The notes under the pieces were generated by a model. The model was not told the origin of the DNA. It did no database searches and saw nothing but the letters and a program-made list of their open reading frames with translations. A stretch of DNA of 64,000 nucleotides from positions 174,351,144 to 174,415,143 of the forward strand of contig CM051461.1 of NCBI GenBank assembly GCA_028095005.1, read 5' to 3'. Positions 42,464 to 55,683 of the stretch are shown here, one piece after another (within the stretch, counting starts at the first letter, position 1; every line of letters begins with the position of its first letter). The stretch comes from Rhynchospora pubera (lineage: Eukaryota; Streptophyta; Magnoliopsida; Poales; Cyperaceae). The position numbers and the translations under genes are program-made.

Positions 42464-45400
42464 TTTGTTTTCTAGATGGCCGATATCTAGACTAGTTGTA
42501 TCGGAAGGAAAAAAGACATGCGGGAATCACATATTCACGTGGCAAGTCTATTAATTCAAAATATAATTTTTTATCGATATAATTATGAAATAATGACAAT
42601 TTTATCAACAGTGCATTTTATCATAACGTTTTGCAAAGGCTCTGAACTGGATTGTTGACTTTCAAACGTTGTTTTATTATTCTCGTAAATAATTCCGGAC
42701 ATCGAGAGTTTTTTTGGACTAACTCAATTCGTTGTCAAAATAAATGTTTGATCGCATCTTACTCCCGACCTTAGTTTAATGCTATGAATATAATACAGAA
42801 GTTTTTCAGAATATACGATTTATCCTTTTTTTGTTTAATTTATTATTCTTTGTTTATTTATTGTTTTGTTAAGAAAAATGGTTTAGATCGACTTTCAGAC
42901 TCAGTCACATCTGATTTCATTGTTCGCCTAATCGCATTATTTTCTAACAATCCCATACCCACGGTGGCCTTTATTCAAGCTAAGAAAAATAATAACAAAA
43001 TTTGCCTCAACTATTGCATTTACGCTGCACAACTATTGCATGTATTTGTTGCGGCTTTTTCGTCATTATTCTCCTCGAAGGAATTTCTCGAAAAACAATG
43101 GGAACATAGTCTTAGATTCACCGCCCTTAAGGTTCGATCTCTATAGCGGGTATCTCTCAAAACAAGAGAATTCTAACAAGAGTCGCTTCTTAAAGAAGTT
43201 TCTTGATTTAGCGGGTCCTTTCTTTCCAATAGGCGCAAGCCCTTATTGTTAATTATCCCGTAGTTGCCTACGGAAACCTCTGATTAAGGGACGTAAAGGG
43301 TATTGATGTAATGGGCTAAGGAAAAAGACTTATGGAGTGCTATCGCGGAAGACTTAATTGACGGTACCAAACTCAATAGACGAGACCAAATTAAGGACCT
43401 TCAAATTTCTAAAGTCTTTTGGCTTAAGGGCTGGTTTTCGTCTTGAAAGAGGAACTCTTGATATGGAGTCGTTTGGGGGGCACTTGATATAAATCTGAGG
43501 TTGATCTCAACCCTAGCGAGGGACTTTTCCTCAAGCGAAGAGGTTTTGGCTTTGACTTTGAGTTTCGTATTTTAACTTTTAATTTTCTGAGGTTTCACTT
43601 TGGATATTGATAATTTTTATTCACTTTGACTTTTTACGCTTTTGACTTTTATAATTTTTTTTTCTTTTCTTTTTTTTTAGTTCGAAAATATTTAATCTTG
43701 AATATATATCATTCTTGAAATTATTTGTTCTTTTAAAAATATTTGTAATCGAGAATACTTAGCTTTTGAAAATATCATATTTGAAATTTTTATTTAAAAA
43801 ATACTTAGTTTTAGCTTTAGAAATTTTATAAACGAATTTACTAATTTTCTAAGATTTATAAAATCCATTTATTATAGTGAAAATATTTCAAAAATACAAA
43901 AGGCCAATACTTTAACATAATTTCATATCAAAGTATCAGTGAATTTGGTTTATTTCGATTTTTAGAAATTTATGGATATTTTATTTATATTTTTCTGAGC
44001 TTCCTACTATTTTTAATGGATTTTATAATTTCCTGTTCATTTGTAATTTTTTCTATTGGTCCACGTCATCCGACTAGGCTGAGGTGGCAGTTAATTTGGT
44101 CTGACTGGGCGCTGATTGAGCTTGCTGACGCGGCATGGGCGCTGGAATCTCTCGTTTGTTACATGTAACGAGTTATAACCATGTATGTGACCCGCTACAC
44201 AAGATTTGACCATAAAGGATCAACGGAGAACTTGGCGCTGAGACTCATTGAAGGAGACGAAGTTTTGCATTGGAGCCCCTGGGCTTATTTATTGCCGACG
44301 TGCTCCTTTTCGACGGGGCTCCGGCGATCTAGGGCACCGCTGATGACGAGATTGGGTCTGTTGTGCTCGTGGGGTTGAGGAGAATACAGCGGTGATCTCT
44401 AATTCTGTTGCGTCCCTCCCTCTTGGCCGGAAAACCACGGATTTGTATTGGATGTACTAGAGTTTTCTTCAATTTGGTCCCTGCCTTCTTTAGAATTTAG
44501 TTTTCCATATCAGGTTCGTTAGGATCACGACGGAGAGGAGGGTTCGAGAGTATGACTACTTGAAGTTGCGTTGGATTAATTTGATGGGGGACCCAAACTT
44601 TGGTGCCGTGATACAGTGGGTCTGGTACAGAGGGAAGTTCACAAGGGTTGGTTGAATTTAAACTGATTCCAGGGATTGCATTTGACTCATTTGTGCTATG
44701 TTGTATACACGTGTTTAATTATTACCAGTCCATCAATTGTCAACTGTTTCACTTGATTATTTCAGTAATAAACACAAGCAATGTACTGCTTTCTTAGCCT
44801 TTTCTTTTTGCTACATGTGGCGTGGTACCAGGGCTTAAAACACAATTTACATGGATATAGCGTGTAATTGGTACAGGGCTTGATATACAGAATGCATGGT
44901 ACCACTTTAATTATTGTATCACACTTATGCAAAATTCAATTGTCCCAATTGTTTGACAGAAAGAAACCATTCCATCCTCGTTCACATAATAATCTCACTG
45001 TTTCTGAGATTTAATTTCAGAAATCTTGTTTAATTAAAGATAACGTAACAAATAAAAGCGTATTCAATCGTCATTATGCCAGATACCATACTCACAAGGA
45101 ATTACATTTTTGAACAATTGACCCTAAACTTTAACAAATCATTGGAATATCCAAAACCTATAGAATCAGGTTCATAGAAAGAAAAGAAAGGGAAATTTGC
45201 CTCTAGGCATCATTCTTAATTGGAGGAATATGTCAGAAAGCCTATGACTTTTATGCAAGACAGACCTTTTGAGGATTTTATTTGCATTACCAATGGTAAA
45301 TCATAGATTAAGGAAGGGGAATTAGCATCTAAAATCCTGAGGGAAATTGGACAGCACCTCCCCTAGATTCTCTCTTGATTCAAAGTTTAAAGGATCAAAC

Positions 45401-47994
45401 TGAGCTCGAAATGAACTCAATTCCATCAATTAAACTCGATCTGCTACAGAGGCCGTGCCTCCTAGCAAATTGCAAGAGAGAATCTCGCCATGGAGCCGTG
45501 CTCCTGGCTGAGAGGGATTCCGCCATGAAAGCTGTGCTTTCAGGTGGAGAAAGACCGCATTTGAAGAAGAAAATGAAAACGCCATGCGAGAGAATAAGAA
45601 GGGACTAATTAATGAAGCAACTAAACAATTTAATTCTCCTCTTCTGAGATTTGAAATCGACCTTAGGAGCCATGCTCCTTGATCAATTTCGTTTCTCATC
45701 TTATGAATCCTCATAGCATGATTAACACGACTTCACCAAAGACTATAGATTGAGTCTTATTTTGAGATTAAAGATCTGCCATAGGAGCCGGGCTCCTTGG
45801 TTGATCTTCCTCTCTCAACATAAGAAAGACGTTGGTATTCTAATACTATTGCAATTTGACATCAAGAAACATGAACAACAGAACCAGAACCCTTGTAACG
45901 CAGCGAGCAATCAAAAAGAAACATAGAGAAGAAACTAGCTTTACTATCAAGAAAACCAAACAGATTTCAACAAGATCTGAAAAATGCTACCAATTTGAGA
46001 GCTTTCGATCATCAATTGATAATCTCTCCTTCCTCATAGTACTTACCTTTCTCTTACAAATCAACTCTTGATCTCTTCTTTCAATCTTTTTCTCTTCTAT
46101 TCCTATGCCTAACAGATGTTCGCTGAAATGCCACCTCAATCTACTCTAACCTAACTCGAAGGTGTAATGGAAGAGAAAGTGTGGAAGCAGTCTCTAGAAG
46201 TTGTGTTTGGGGTGAAGGAGCCGAGTGAAAAGTGGAGTAGTCGTGGCCCCTTCTTCTGTTCTCAATGGGGGTATTTATAGGCCTCAAGGCCGGGTTGGCT
46301 TCTTCAAGAAAATATCAACTTTCATTTGATCTCAACCGTCCATGCTGAAGCACACGGATCGACCCTCCAACGGAGGGCTGAGAGGAGGTCGCCTTGTGTT
46401 TCTTTTAGTCGGTCAATAGAAGAGAAGGGGCAGGTTTGACCATGGTGGTTACGGGTCTGTTACTGATCCCATCGATCCCAATCGTCAATCCTTTGAGGCT
46501 TGATCCAACGGTTGTTGTCGCGTTGCACTGGGGCCCGCTTCAGGAGAGACTCGAACGGAATCAGTTAGAGGAGGTTACGGCAGCGCCTCTCTCTTCCCTT
46601 CTTCGAGTTTCTTTCTTTCTGTTGGGGAAGAAGACCTCTTCAGCTGGGCCCCACGCGTCAGATTAAATGAGACAGAAACCAACGCCTCTTCTCGTCATAG
46701 ACTCGGCCCACTGTGCGCCAATTGAACGTTGATGACCCTCTTGTATACGGTGTACGAAGAACAGGCACAGCTAGAATATTCTGCATAAGAGGGAAATTTG
46801 ATTTTGCTGCCTTTCCTCTTCTCCATTTCGTGGGATCGATCCTCTCCATTTCTTCATGAAAATCAATTCCCATTTGTTGCTGAAACTAAATAAATTGTCT
46901 GGGGTCTTTTCCAATTGAGTTTTCGTATGAAATTTGGTGTGTAGATTCACAAAAATATGTAGAATCTAGTAGTGCCAAGAATTTTGTTAAAAGGCCCCTC
47001 CACCTATTTTATTTAATTTCTTCAAAATTATGGGCCTCTTTGCATAAATTAGGGATTCGGTATCTCCTCTGTCCAATCTAAGGGCACCATAATTTTCTAC
47101 TTCACTGTATTTTTGGTTAATTTTTCATGATTTTTGGGATCCATTTGATATTTTTCATGAATTTTCTCGAGCTCTTTGATGAAATTATCCAATTTAATTC
47201 ATGAATTTGGTACCATATTTTAGGGTCAAACAGTATTCAATTGGAAACCAGCGCTAATAACATGACAAAAAGTCAAAAAAACCTTTACATTATTGGCCAC
47301 TCAACTCAACTGTATACACCTTTATTCTTCTTTCTTCATCTTCTCTGCATTGCATTACATATCCAGAATCTAGATATACTTTTGCATTACACTATATTTT
47401 CTATTTTTAAAAATAACATATAAGATGTTAAGATGTCGGCGAAAACAAAAAAAATTCATATTGTCTGTGTTTGGTAGGAGAGTAACGAGGAGTGAGTCTG
47501 TTAATCCACATCTAATTAATCCTCCAACCGTAGATTAAAAATCGTGGATTAGTGCGGAGTAGTGATGAGAAATGAGGGAGTAAATTATTTTAGAGTGGTC
47601 TTTGAGTTAACGTATTTGTCCAAGAAGGAGTTGATACTCTCACTCCTCTGAGTTGACCTCATTCTAGAAATGTTTGTTGAGGTATACTGGTACCTTAACT
47701 CATCTTGATGTCGAACATGTCGGTGAGTCACTCATTATCTGATCACATAAGCAACTATGTTATTGGATATAATATCTACCTGCTATGCACATCTTGGCAG
47801 AAACTAGTTTCTTATAATTGAATATAAGATGATATCTTATGTCATCTAATTTAACATTTGCAATATCAAACACATCATTTGTACAAATTTTGGAAGTGAG
47901 TTAACATTTGTAATATTCTATTGCCAAACATGTTAATGAGCCACTGATTGTCTATATTGTCTCAAATAGAAATAATATTTACTTGGAGAAAATG
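42464..47994. other. Gene-free region, probably old non-coding retrotransposon sequence
   Basis: No gene recognised. 43050-44450 is less AT-rich with no usable frame. 45370-46660 carries GGAGCC-x-GGCTCC-like hairpins and, on the minus strand, GCCTATAAATACCC at about 46265-46280, a good TATA-like sequence as seen in LTRs. On the minus strand, TTGGCGCACAGTGGG at about 46707-46722 vaguely recalls gypsy-type primer sites. From 47467 a TGTGTTTGGTAGG motif may be a worn MITE end. None of this suffices to name an element. Confidence 0.35.
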
Positions 47995-49505
47995 ATGTCT
48001 AATAATTGAATCCCATTCGCTTTCGAATTCAGCTTCCGTCTTCGACTCATAAATGATGGCTCAAATATCAGTGGAATTTGTTTTTTTGTTGCCAATCCTA
48101 TTGTCTAATTTGTCGAGAATGTGCCAAATGCAGTGAAGATGGTGGGTATCAGGTAATACATCAGTTATCGTTTTGTTTCATGGCTGCCGATTGATCGGTA
48201 ATGATTGTCTACAGTGCCTTGTCACCTATGCACTCAAGCCAATTACTAATGATCCATTTTTAAGAGTCGGTATCTTCATGGGTCATCATCACAAATTAAA
48301 AAATTACGGATTGTCCATGATGATTAATGCCAATAATAGGTGCAATAGGAAAGTCAAATATGTAATTAAGTAAATGTCAGTTTTAAATAACTTTATGCAA
48401 TTTAACAGAACCCTTTTAATTTAATCTACACCCTTAGCATCACAAACATAACCATTGCACCAATACAAAAATAATTAATAACATAAAACAGGTACTGATT
48501 TGAATTTTTTTTACAATCAAAATCTAAACTGTACTATGGTTAGTAAAAGAATCTAATCCCTTAAAATCACAAAATGAACCGTTATAGATGGTAAGAAAAC
48601 AATTGTGAATGGAAACAATTACATGTATTTGTAAGCAATGCACATAAAATAGAATAAAACTTATGTTCATGACATACTTGTTAACAATATAGGTGGTATC
48701 AAAGGTCATGACATCGCCGAAGAATTGGTATCACGATTGGGATGTCGAGTTCGCCTAAAAAATAATATCAAGCCGGTTATCCTCATCAAATCTATAAGAA
48801 TAATAAAACTTTGGATTCTCTATTTTGCTTCCCAAAAATATTGCATTAATCCCTTCTCATTTTAGCTATATAATTCATGCAATCGCGCTCGATAAAACCG
48901 TAGTGATGTGGTTCACCTTCTATTTCAGTGGCAACATTGATGTTCGAAATGACAGAAACACCAGATCTGTCATTGAGTTCGAGTTGTTTCAAGTCATTTA
49001 TTTTTTTTAAGCACATAATTTTATGTGAGAAATTAGGGCAGAGCAAATGATTGTGGACATCATTAAAACCAGTAACATTCCAAAGATTCTTGGATGGATC
49101 CAGCTTGAAGTAAAGGAGAGCCGCGCAAAGCTCTTTTTTTCACCTTTTTGTTTTTGTTAGGTATAACTTTCTTAGAAGATATTTTAGATTTTTCACCCTC
49201 TGTACAAATCACTATCACCCTTTGTCTGCCCTCTTTACTTGAACCTCCATTTTTCATTACACCAAAACCCTGGTCATATGCATACCATAGATAATACATA
49301 TGCCCTGCCTCGCTGGAAGCAAATTCTATCCTAATATGTGGTGGAGGAACAACAATTTGGAGAGGTTGTTCGATGGAAGCTATATCTAATCCAACTTCAA
49401 CAACCGGTAGATTACCCTCCTCTATTCGATCAACATCTTGATCATCTGCTTCTTCATACTCATCAACACCAACATTTGACCAAATCGGATCTTCAACACG
49501 TGTTT
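47995..49505 (-). pseudogene. FAR1/MULE transposase-derived pseudogene
   Basis: Minus-strand conceptual translation gives, in order: an acidic N-terminal stretch (EEADDQDVDRIEEGN); a FAR1-type DNA-binding segment (FASSEAGHMYYLWYAYDQGF); DVMTFDTTYIVNKY, the first-Asp region of MULE-type transposases; GINHHGQSVIF; and ITDQSAAMKQ plus a worn LHCIWHILDK, the second-Asp region. Many stops and frameshifts interrupt it, and about 400 bp (48360-48760) separates two parts that should be adjacent. FAR1/FHY3 transcription factors descend from such transposases. The damage says this is a dead element or gene relic. Confidence 0.7.
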
Positions 49506-51332
49506 TGATCGAGGGTGTGAACCAAGGTCAAACAAATAAACCTTGTACTCGACTAGTCGCTTGTAGTAGAGTAAAGGTGTCGAACCCACAGAGATGGATA
49601 TGAATATTATTCTTATTATTTCGTTAAAGCTAGACGATAAAGATCGAGAAAAGAATTGAAGTCACCAATAGAACAAATTAAAGGAAAACAAAGGAATGCA
49701 ATCACAAGTAATAAAGATTATGCAAAATAATTGAGATAAATATTTTTGGGGTTTTCTAACGGTTTGAAATAAGATGATAAATGTGCCTTAGGGTTCGATT
49801 TCACTTAGAACTGGCCACAGAGTCGCAAGACCTAGCACTGTCGTATTCGGCCTTGCTAATTCGGTCCGAATTCCGGACCGAATTCCAATGTGTAAATACT
49901 GTGGTTTACTCTTTTGTTGATTTATTCAAGCCAAAGGTCCATCTAGCCAAACCTAATTTCCTAACCCTCCGCTTTCGCCTATTGGGTACGGTATTTGGAA
50001 TGGGATCTAGTGTTAAACAACCTTCATCGAGTGTATTGCACCCCCAACTTTCATTGTTCGGTGGACTTACTCGAGTGTACCAATGGTTTTCTACGAGGTA
50101 TCTAGTTAGATTTTCGCCTAACTAGAAACGTTCACTTTTGGTTATTAATTGGTCGACTTTCGCCTTTGACCTACCTCGAAATACTCATACAGGACTCGAT
50201 TAATATAATGTAAAGAAGTTCCCAACAATTGCACGCGTACAAAAGTCGAGCGATACAAGTAATAACGGGTCCAAACACAAGCAATTTCAATAAAAACCCC
50301 AAGGGTAATTAGCTTCGTCCATCAACAAAATAAGCAAACCAAGCAAAACCAAAATCTAAGCTACATCTATCCCTAAAGCAACAAGTTTTTAGCCTAACAT
50401 GCTAAGAGAAATCATGCAAATAACAGTAGATAAGTTTAAACGAGACATAAATTCAAAAATTAAAGAGAGAATTGGTTCGATACAACAAATAGCCAAGTTT
50501 CTAAGGTTGCCCACTGTTGCCGTCGCACTAGAGAACACCTTGAGATCTTCGGAACTCGTTGTAGCAGCAAGGAACAGCTCTAATCCGGCCTCCCACCTCT
50601 GTCCAAGTCGCACAAGAGGAGAGAAATTGTCCCCAAACCAGATCCAGATCTGGCTGAGAGAGAAATGTCAAAAGTGGAATGAAAGATGGCCCTTCCAAAG
50701 ATGGAATATGCTTATATTACTCCTCTCCCCTCTCCTGGACAGCTGGGACGTGATTTTCCTTCATTTTGGGCGGAAAAATAGCCTTCCTAATGGAGAAAAC
50801 ACCTTCAGGACGCAGCCAGAAACATTTCCGTGTATAGCAATTCGGACCAAATTCCAGACAATTCGGTCCGAATTAGCTTCTCTGTAATTTTCTGTGACGC
50901 AATTCGGTCCAAATTGATGCTAATTCGGTCCGAATTCTTGTGCCAGCATTGCGCACCAATAGTATTTTGAGCATAATTTCTTCATCCGGGCTCCGATTGA
51001 GGTGATTCAAAGATCGACGGAAAGCTTACAATGAACTCTACAATGCTATTGCTTCCAGTTTGCCATTTGATTCTCTTAAATCTACCATTTTATGCAATGA
51101 TTATGCGTGATCCACCAAATTCCTACAAGACAAGTCAAATTCCACGGCAGTATCCAATCTTGCCAAACAAACAGAAAAACAAGATAATATCACGGTTTTA
51201 GTCACAATTTCGATGCAAAGTCTGGCCAAAATATCAGTATAAATATGAGATATCATGTTTCAACTTAAGTAAAGAGGTGTATATTCCACGCAAAGGTCCA
51301 AATCAATATCTATTAACACTTCAATAACAACA
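49506..51332. other. Non-coding repeat DNA with AATTCGGTCCGAATT motifs
   Basis: No gene. Near-palindromes of the form AATTCGGWCCGAATT cluster at 49858-49886 and 50840-50935 (about six in all). The style (GTGTCGAACCCACAGAGA at about 49577, then CCACAGAG/CCGAATT segments) suggests an untranslated region of an LTR retrotransposon, but no LTRs were found. Confidence 0.4.
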
Positions 51333-51650
51333 TGTCACCAATGACAAATCTCTCCAAATATTATAATCTCATCCCTAGATGCATATAATATAACATGTAA
51401 AGCAACTAACTGAACACTTATATAAATCCACATGAATTAGAGTGTGCCAATAATGCCAATATGTGCAATTACTATAATCTCATCCCTATGTGCATTTAAC
51501 AAACCATATAAAGCAACTAGCTGAACACTTATATAAATATGCATGAATAACAGTGTGCCAGCAATGACAAACTGTCCAATTACTATAATATGATCCTTGG
51601 GGTGCATTTAACATAACATATAATGTAAGTAACTGAACATTTCTAAAAAT
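51333..51650. repeat. Three tandem ~110-bp repeats
   Basis: Units begin TGTCACCAATGACAAA (51333), TGTGCCAATAATGCCAA (51443) and TGTGCCAGCAATGACAAA (51554). All contain TATAATCTCATCC-like and AACTGAACACTTATATAAAT-like segments. Spacing 110-111 bp. Confidence 0.8.
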
Positions 51651-52312
51651 CAACATCTAATTTGGTGATCCATAGATGTACAGAACATGTATAAAAGGCA
51701 GCGTGGTTTCTATGCTACTTGTAACCATCCAAAACCATTACATATGAAACTATACCAAAGTAAAACAACAATATAACAATATATATATAAAAATGCAATA
51801 ACTAATCAAATTATTAGTAAACATAACCATATAGAGAGGATCATGTGCAGTGTCTACCATCAACAAACATTGAATACAACTGTTTTGATAATTGTGAAAA
51901 AACATATTATAAGTAGCTTGATCAGAGAATCAATCTAGACATAAATTGTACAATTAACTCAAAGGATAATGAATCATTAACCTAATCCAGACAATTGTGA
52001 AGGATTATTGAAACTTTTGAATCAATGGCATCAGATCAATAGAGGGGCAACAATTGTCTATCACATTCCAAAAGTTACAACACTTGATGAAGAGATGAAG
52101 TAGCTGTGTATGAATCACGCATCAGAAAATCAATTCAAATAAGTTTTTGATGAAATATGAAAGAGAAGAAGGACATATACGCAAAGAAGAGAGAAAAGAA
52201 GATAACACAGAGATCAATCACCAGAAATTGACAGTACGGAAGAGATTTTATCAAGTTTTCGCCATTGCCTTCTCTTCCTCTATCGCCATTGTTGTCGCCA
52301 ATTCAAATCGGT

Positions 52313-52440
52313 GGAAGGCGAGAGCTTATTGGATACAAAAGGAAGGCGAGAGCTTATTGGATACAAAAGGAAGGCGAGAGCTTATTGAAAAACTAGGCTA
52401 GACATTGGATACAAAAGGAAGGCGAGAGCTTATTGGATAG
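52313..52440. repeat. 28-bp minisatellite
   Basis: GGAAGGCGAGAGCTTATTGG plus ATACAAAA repeated at 52313 and 52341; a third unit from 52369 broken by an insertion; and a partial fourth from 52417. The frame running through it is a chance product. 52441-53480 is AT-rich spacer containing a hAT-like ACCGGATACG relic at about 53030-53110. Confidence 0.88.
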
Positions 52441-53480
52441 TTGGATGGAAATAAGGAGGATGGTAAATACCAATTACCAATTCCTAACCCCTAGAGATAA
52501 GATTTTGTTTTGTGAGATGGCCAACCGTTGACCTTAAGTATGATCTCATTTCAACACGGAGGTAATCCGTTCACTCAGGTTGCGTTAACTTAGCGGGTCT
52601 TATTTTGATTAAGAAAAAAAATAAAAATTCATTATTGTCATATGCAGTTTTGTCATTGCTAGACAGAAAGTGAATACATAAAATAGACAAGGTGAACATA
52701 TATAATAATCAAAGTGAACACATAAAAATAAATAAGTGTTGTCATCTCTTGTTCAAACACTGGCCTTCCTATAGTAACCTTTTGGCTACGTTACCCCGAT
52801 ACGATCAACGGTCAGTCAACATGTAAATATTGTTGAAAGTGAGAATTGAATCCAAGATGTGTGCTAGACAATCCAAGGCAACAACCAACATACCAACTTT
52901 CCTTTGTTGATTTTAATATTTATGTCATTTATTTTATCTAAACTTCATCAGTTAAACAAAATTAAATTATACACATTATATCTTATAATATAATTATAGA
53001 TCAATAAAATATTTAAACAATATATATATATTTCCATATCCGTATCGAAAAATTTTGAAAATTTTCACACCGTCGTACTCGAATCGTACCGGATACGATA
53101 TTCGTATCCGTACTCATGCAATATAGCCTTCTGGGCTTTTGAGCTGGGGGACGAGAGCCTAGGGCGCTGAAAAGTATCTCTATCTCGGTTTAATTTTGAT
53201 GATGATTGTTGACTCAGAATTAGATGAACCAATTTTTTTTTTTAGGTTGGTTGGTTACTGTCAAACTAAAAAAAAAAAGATTATGAAGATAAAAATGTTG
53301 TAGGCATTTAAATAAATAAAAAAATAAAAAATTGCATTACAACGTCAATCCTATTTTCTTTTATTTATGAAAATGCTGGTTCACCAGCCTTCAAAAAAAA
53401 AAAAAAAAAGGAAAAAAGAGTCCAGCCTAAAATTTATGAAAAAAAGAAGGAAAAGACATGTATGTACAAAAGAACGAAAA

Positions 53481-54985
53481 TTCTTTATATGCCACTCAAA
53501 ACTTGCGAAATTGAAAAATTGTCACTCAATTTTTTAACTTTTTGTTTTTGCCACCCTAAAACAGGAATTCATTTAGTTTTTGCCACTAACTTCATTTCTT
53601 TTATTTTTTGAACAGAAAATATTAAGAAATCGAAAGTTTTTTACTATTATACCCTCATCATCGTATGCGGGTGTGTTTGGATAGGCCGGGAATAAAAAAT
53701 AAAAATAAGAAATTTCGGTTTGCGTGTTTATTCTTATTCTTGTGCAAAATAAACGGTTTAAGAATAAGGAATTTGGGCCTTATTCCTATACTAACAAAAT
53801 CATGGTATAAGAATAAGGAATAAGAATAAGTACGCAAACCAAAATTTCTTATTCTTATATCTTATTCACGACTTATTCCGTTGCATCCAAACACACCCGT
53901 TGATTCGAACCGATTGGACTCAACCAGATGGAAGAACCTACCTATTGCGAAGTTGTACCCCCTCTCGCTGACGAACCTTAGCCTGCTCGAGCAGCTCTAT
54001 CTCTCTCTTGTCAGTTGTCCCTCGTTCCTTCCTTCTTGTCTCTCTCTTGACTCTCCCTCTATCTCACGGTCTCACCATATGAAAGAAAATTGAAGAGTTT
54101 TCTCTTTGATCAAACCCCCTGCTGATTTGAAGGCGAGCAGGGATTTATCAACCTATCCTATAATACTACCACTATATTAATAAACCACAAATAAAAAGAA
54201 GGGAAACATTAAACAAGACTCTTGAAGCCACAACAGGCACAACCAATGGGACTGACGAGTCGGCCCCACCAAGGAACGATAGCAACCCAGTCACGGCCCT
54301 TCTTTTCTGATCAGGCTCGTCCAAGAACAGATTCTTGGGCACCCGAAAAGCACCATGGATGCGCACGACCAGAGCACCGACAGTGATTGCCGAGATTATG
54401 AGAGACAATCGAGGTCATGGATATGTCTGATTTTCTTTTTTTTTTGTGATCTCCTTCTCTGCGCTTGCTCTTCGATTTGCTTTCATGGTGTGGACAAGAA
54501 GGAAGGGGCGAGGGACGAGAAAGAGGAAACCGCTCGGGCAGGCCAGGTGAGATTATTTTTCCTCTGTAGAGTTCGCGTTGTTGGATTGCGAAGGGATGGA
54601 TCGCATTTAACGAAGGGAGGGATGCGGTTCCACATCGAGATTGATTTGAGAGATTGAAGCTAGATCACTGGAGGAGGTGGTGGAGAAAGTTACAGCTACG
54701 ACTAGCTGGGGTTCATGTTCGTGCGAGAGAGAAGATATAAAGAGCTTAGTTCGACTGGGTTAGATCGGTTAGTTAGATTGGTTGGGTGCGAGGGCATATT
54801 TGTCAGTTTATTTAATTTTTATTATTTTAATGTTAAAAAGTTTAAAAAAAGAAAAAGAGTGGCAAAAACGAAATGAATTCCTGTTTTAAAGTGGAAAAAA
54901 TAGAAAGTTCAAAAACTGAGTGGCAATTCCTCAATTTCATCAGTTTGAGATGTCATACAAAAAATTTTATATTTTCCCGAAGAAC
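53481..54985. mobile_element. Long-TIR element, possible Pack-MULE
   Basis: The outer ~130 bp at each side are inverted copies, sharing TGCCACTCA, AACAGGAATTCATTT and GTTTTTGCCACT in the same order. No exact TSD. The interior from 53900 to 54820 is richer in G+C than anything around it and looks like gene leader/exon sequence (CT-rich stretches, splice-like GGTGAGA at 54546). Its source gene is not recognised. The frames inside are short and have no clear family. A capture of host sequence is an inference. Confidence 0.5.
53669..53898. mobile_element. MITE nested in the long-TIR element
   Basis: GGGTGTGTTTGGAT at the left and ATCCAAACACACCC at the right, perfect inverse. The arms repeat AATAAGAATAAG and its complement, giving a long hairpin. 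No target duplication seen. Confidence 0.72.
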
Positions 54986-55539
54986 TAACATTTATATGAA
55001 TACCATTTCAATCTTAAAATATAATATTACACATAAAACTAAAGAACATTTACACTCAGTAGAGCCTACAATTTGGGCTGAATTCTTATTTACACTAACG
55101 GAAACCGAACGTAAACTAATTAAATTCTTTATAGGATTGTTTGCTCAGGTTCATTATTTATGATATTTTATAACGAAGCAATTTACAATTTGGTAAACTC
55201 AGATTTGATTTAGATCAAATACTAAATAAGAGTTTTACTTCACTATTATAAAATTTAATGGTTTGAATGCTATTAAGTTGCTGATAAATATGACTCACAT
55301 TGTTTTTGTTTTTTGTGTTTGTTTTTTATTTATTTATTTTTCTTTTTTTATTAGGGCTCTTGAAATATGTTTACCTGCGATTCAATAAGGGGTGCCAATG
55401 AATTGCAAACAGCACGAAAAAGTATATATAAGTACATTACTTTTTCACATTTAAGTTTAAAACTTTAAAATATAAATAAAAAAAAGTGTGACATTCAGTT
55501 CTATTAAAAACTGTTAATATTATCAATGTAATTTCCAAT

Positions 55540-55660
55540 TTGCCAACTTCTCCAATAGGAGGGCAGCAGTTCGATCCCAGCTTGAGGCTGGTTGAGCGCG
55601 GGTGTATGAGGCTACGCCGCTACAGCCATCAATAAAAAAATAATAATAATAAATAAAATA
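55540..55660 (+). mobile_element. SINE fragment
   Basis: B-box-like CAGTTCGATCCCAG, then GGCTGGTTGAGCGCGGG and TACGCCGCTACAGCCATC, then an AATAAAA-rich tail. The 5' head with an A box is missing. Confidence 0.45.
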
Positions 55661-55683
55661 AAAATTGCTCACTTCTCTCAAGT

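Noticed and set aside
42784..43252. Possible organelle-derived (plastid or mitochondrial) insert
   Set aside because: I could not recognise any organellar gene or rRNA/tRNA sequence; the frames have no family features.
46658..46873. TTGGCGCACAGTGGG on the minus strand as a gypsy primer-binding site
   Set aside because: It does not match a tRNA 3' end well, no LTR end directly precedes it, and the TATA-like sequence at 46265-46280 lies on the wrong side for it.
54172..54657. Frames on both strands as a host gene
   Set aside because: Short, overlapping, no recognisable domain, and enclosed by inverted repeats; treated as possible captured sequence instead.
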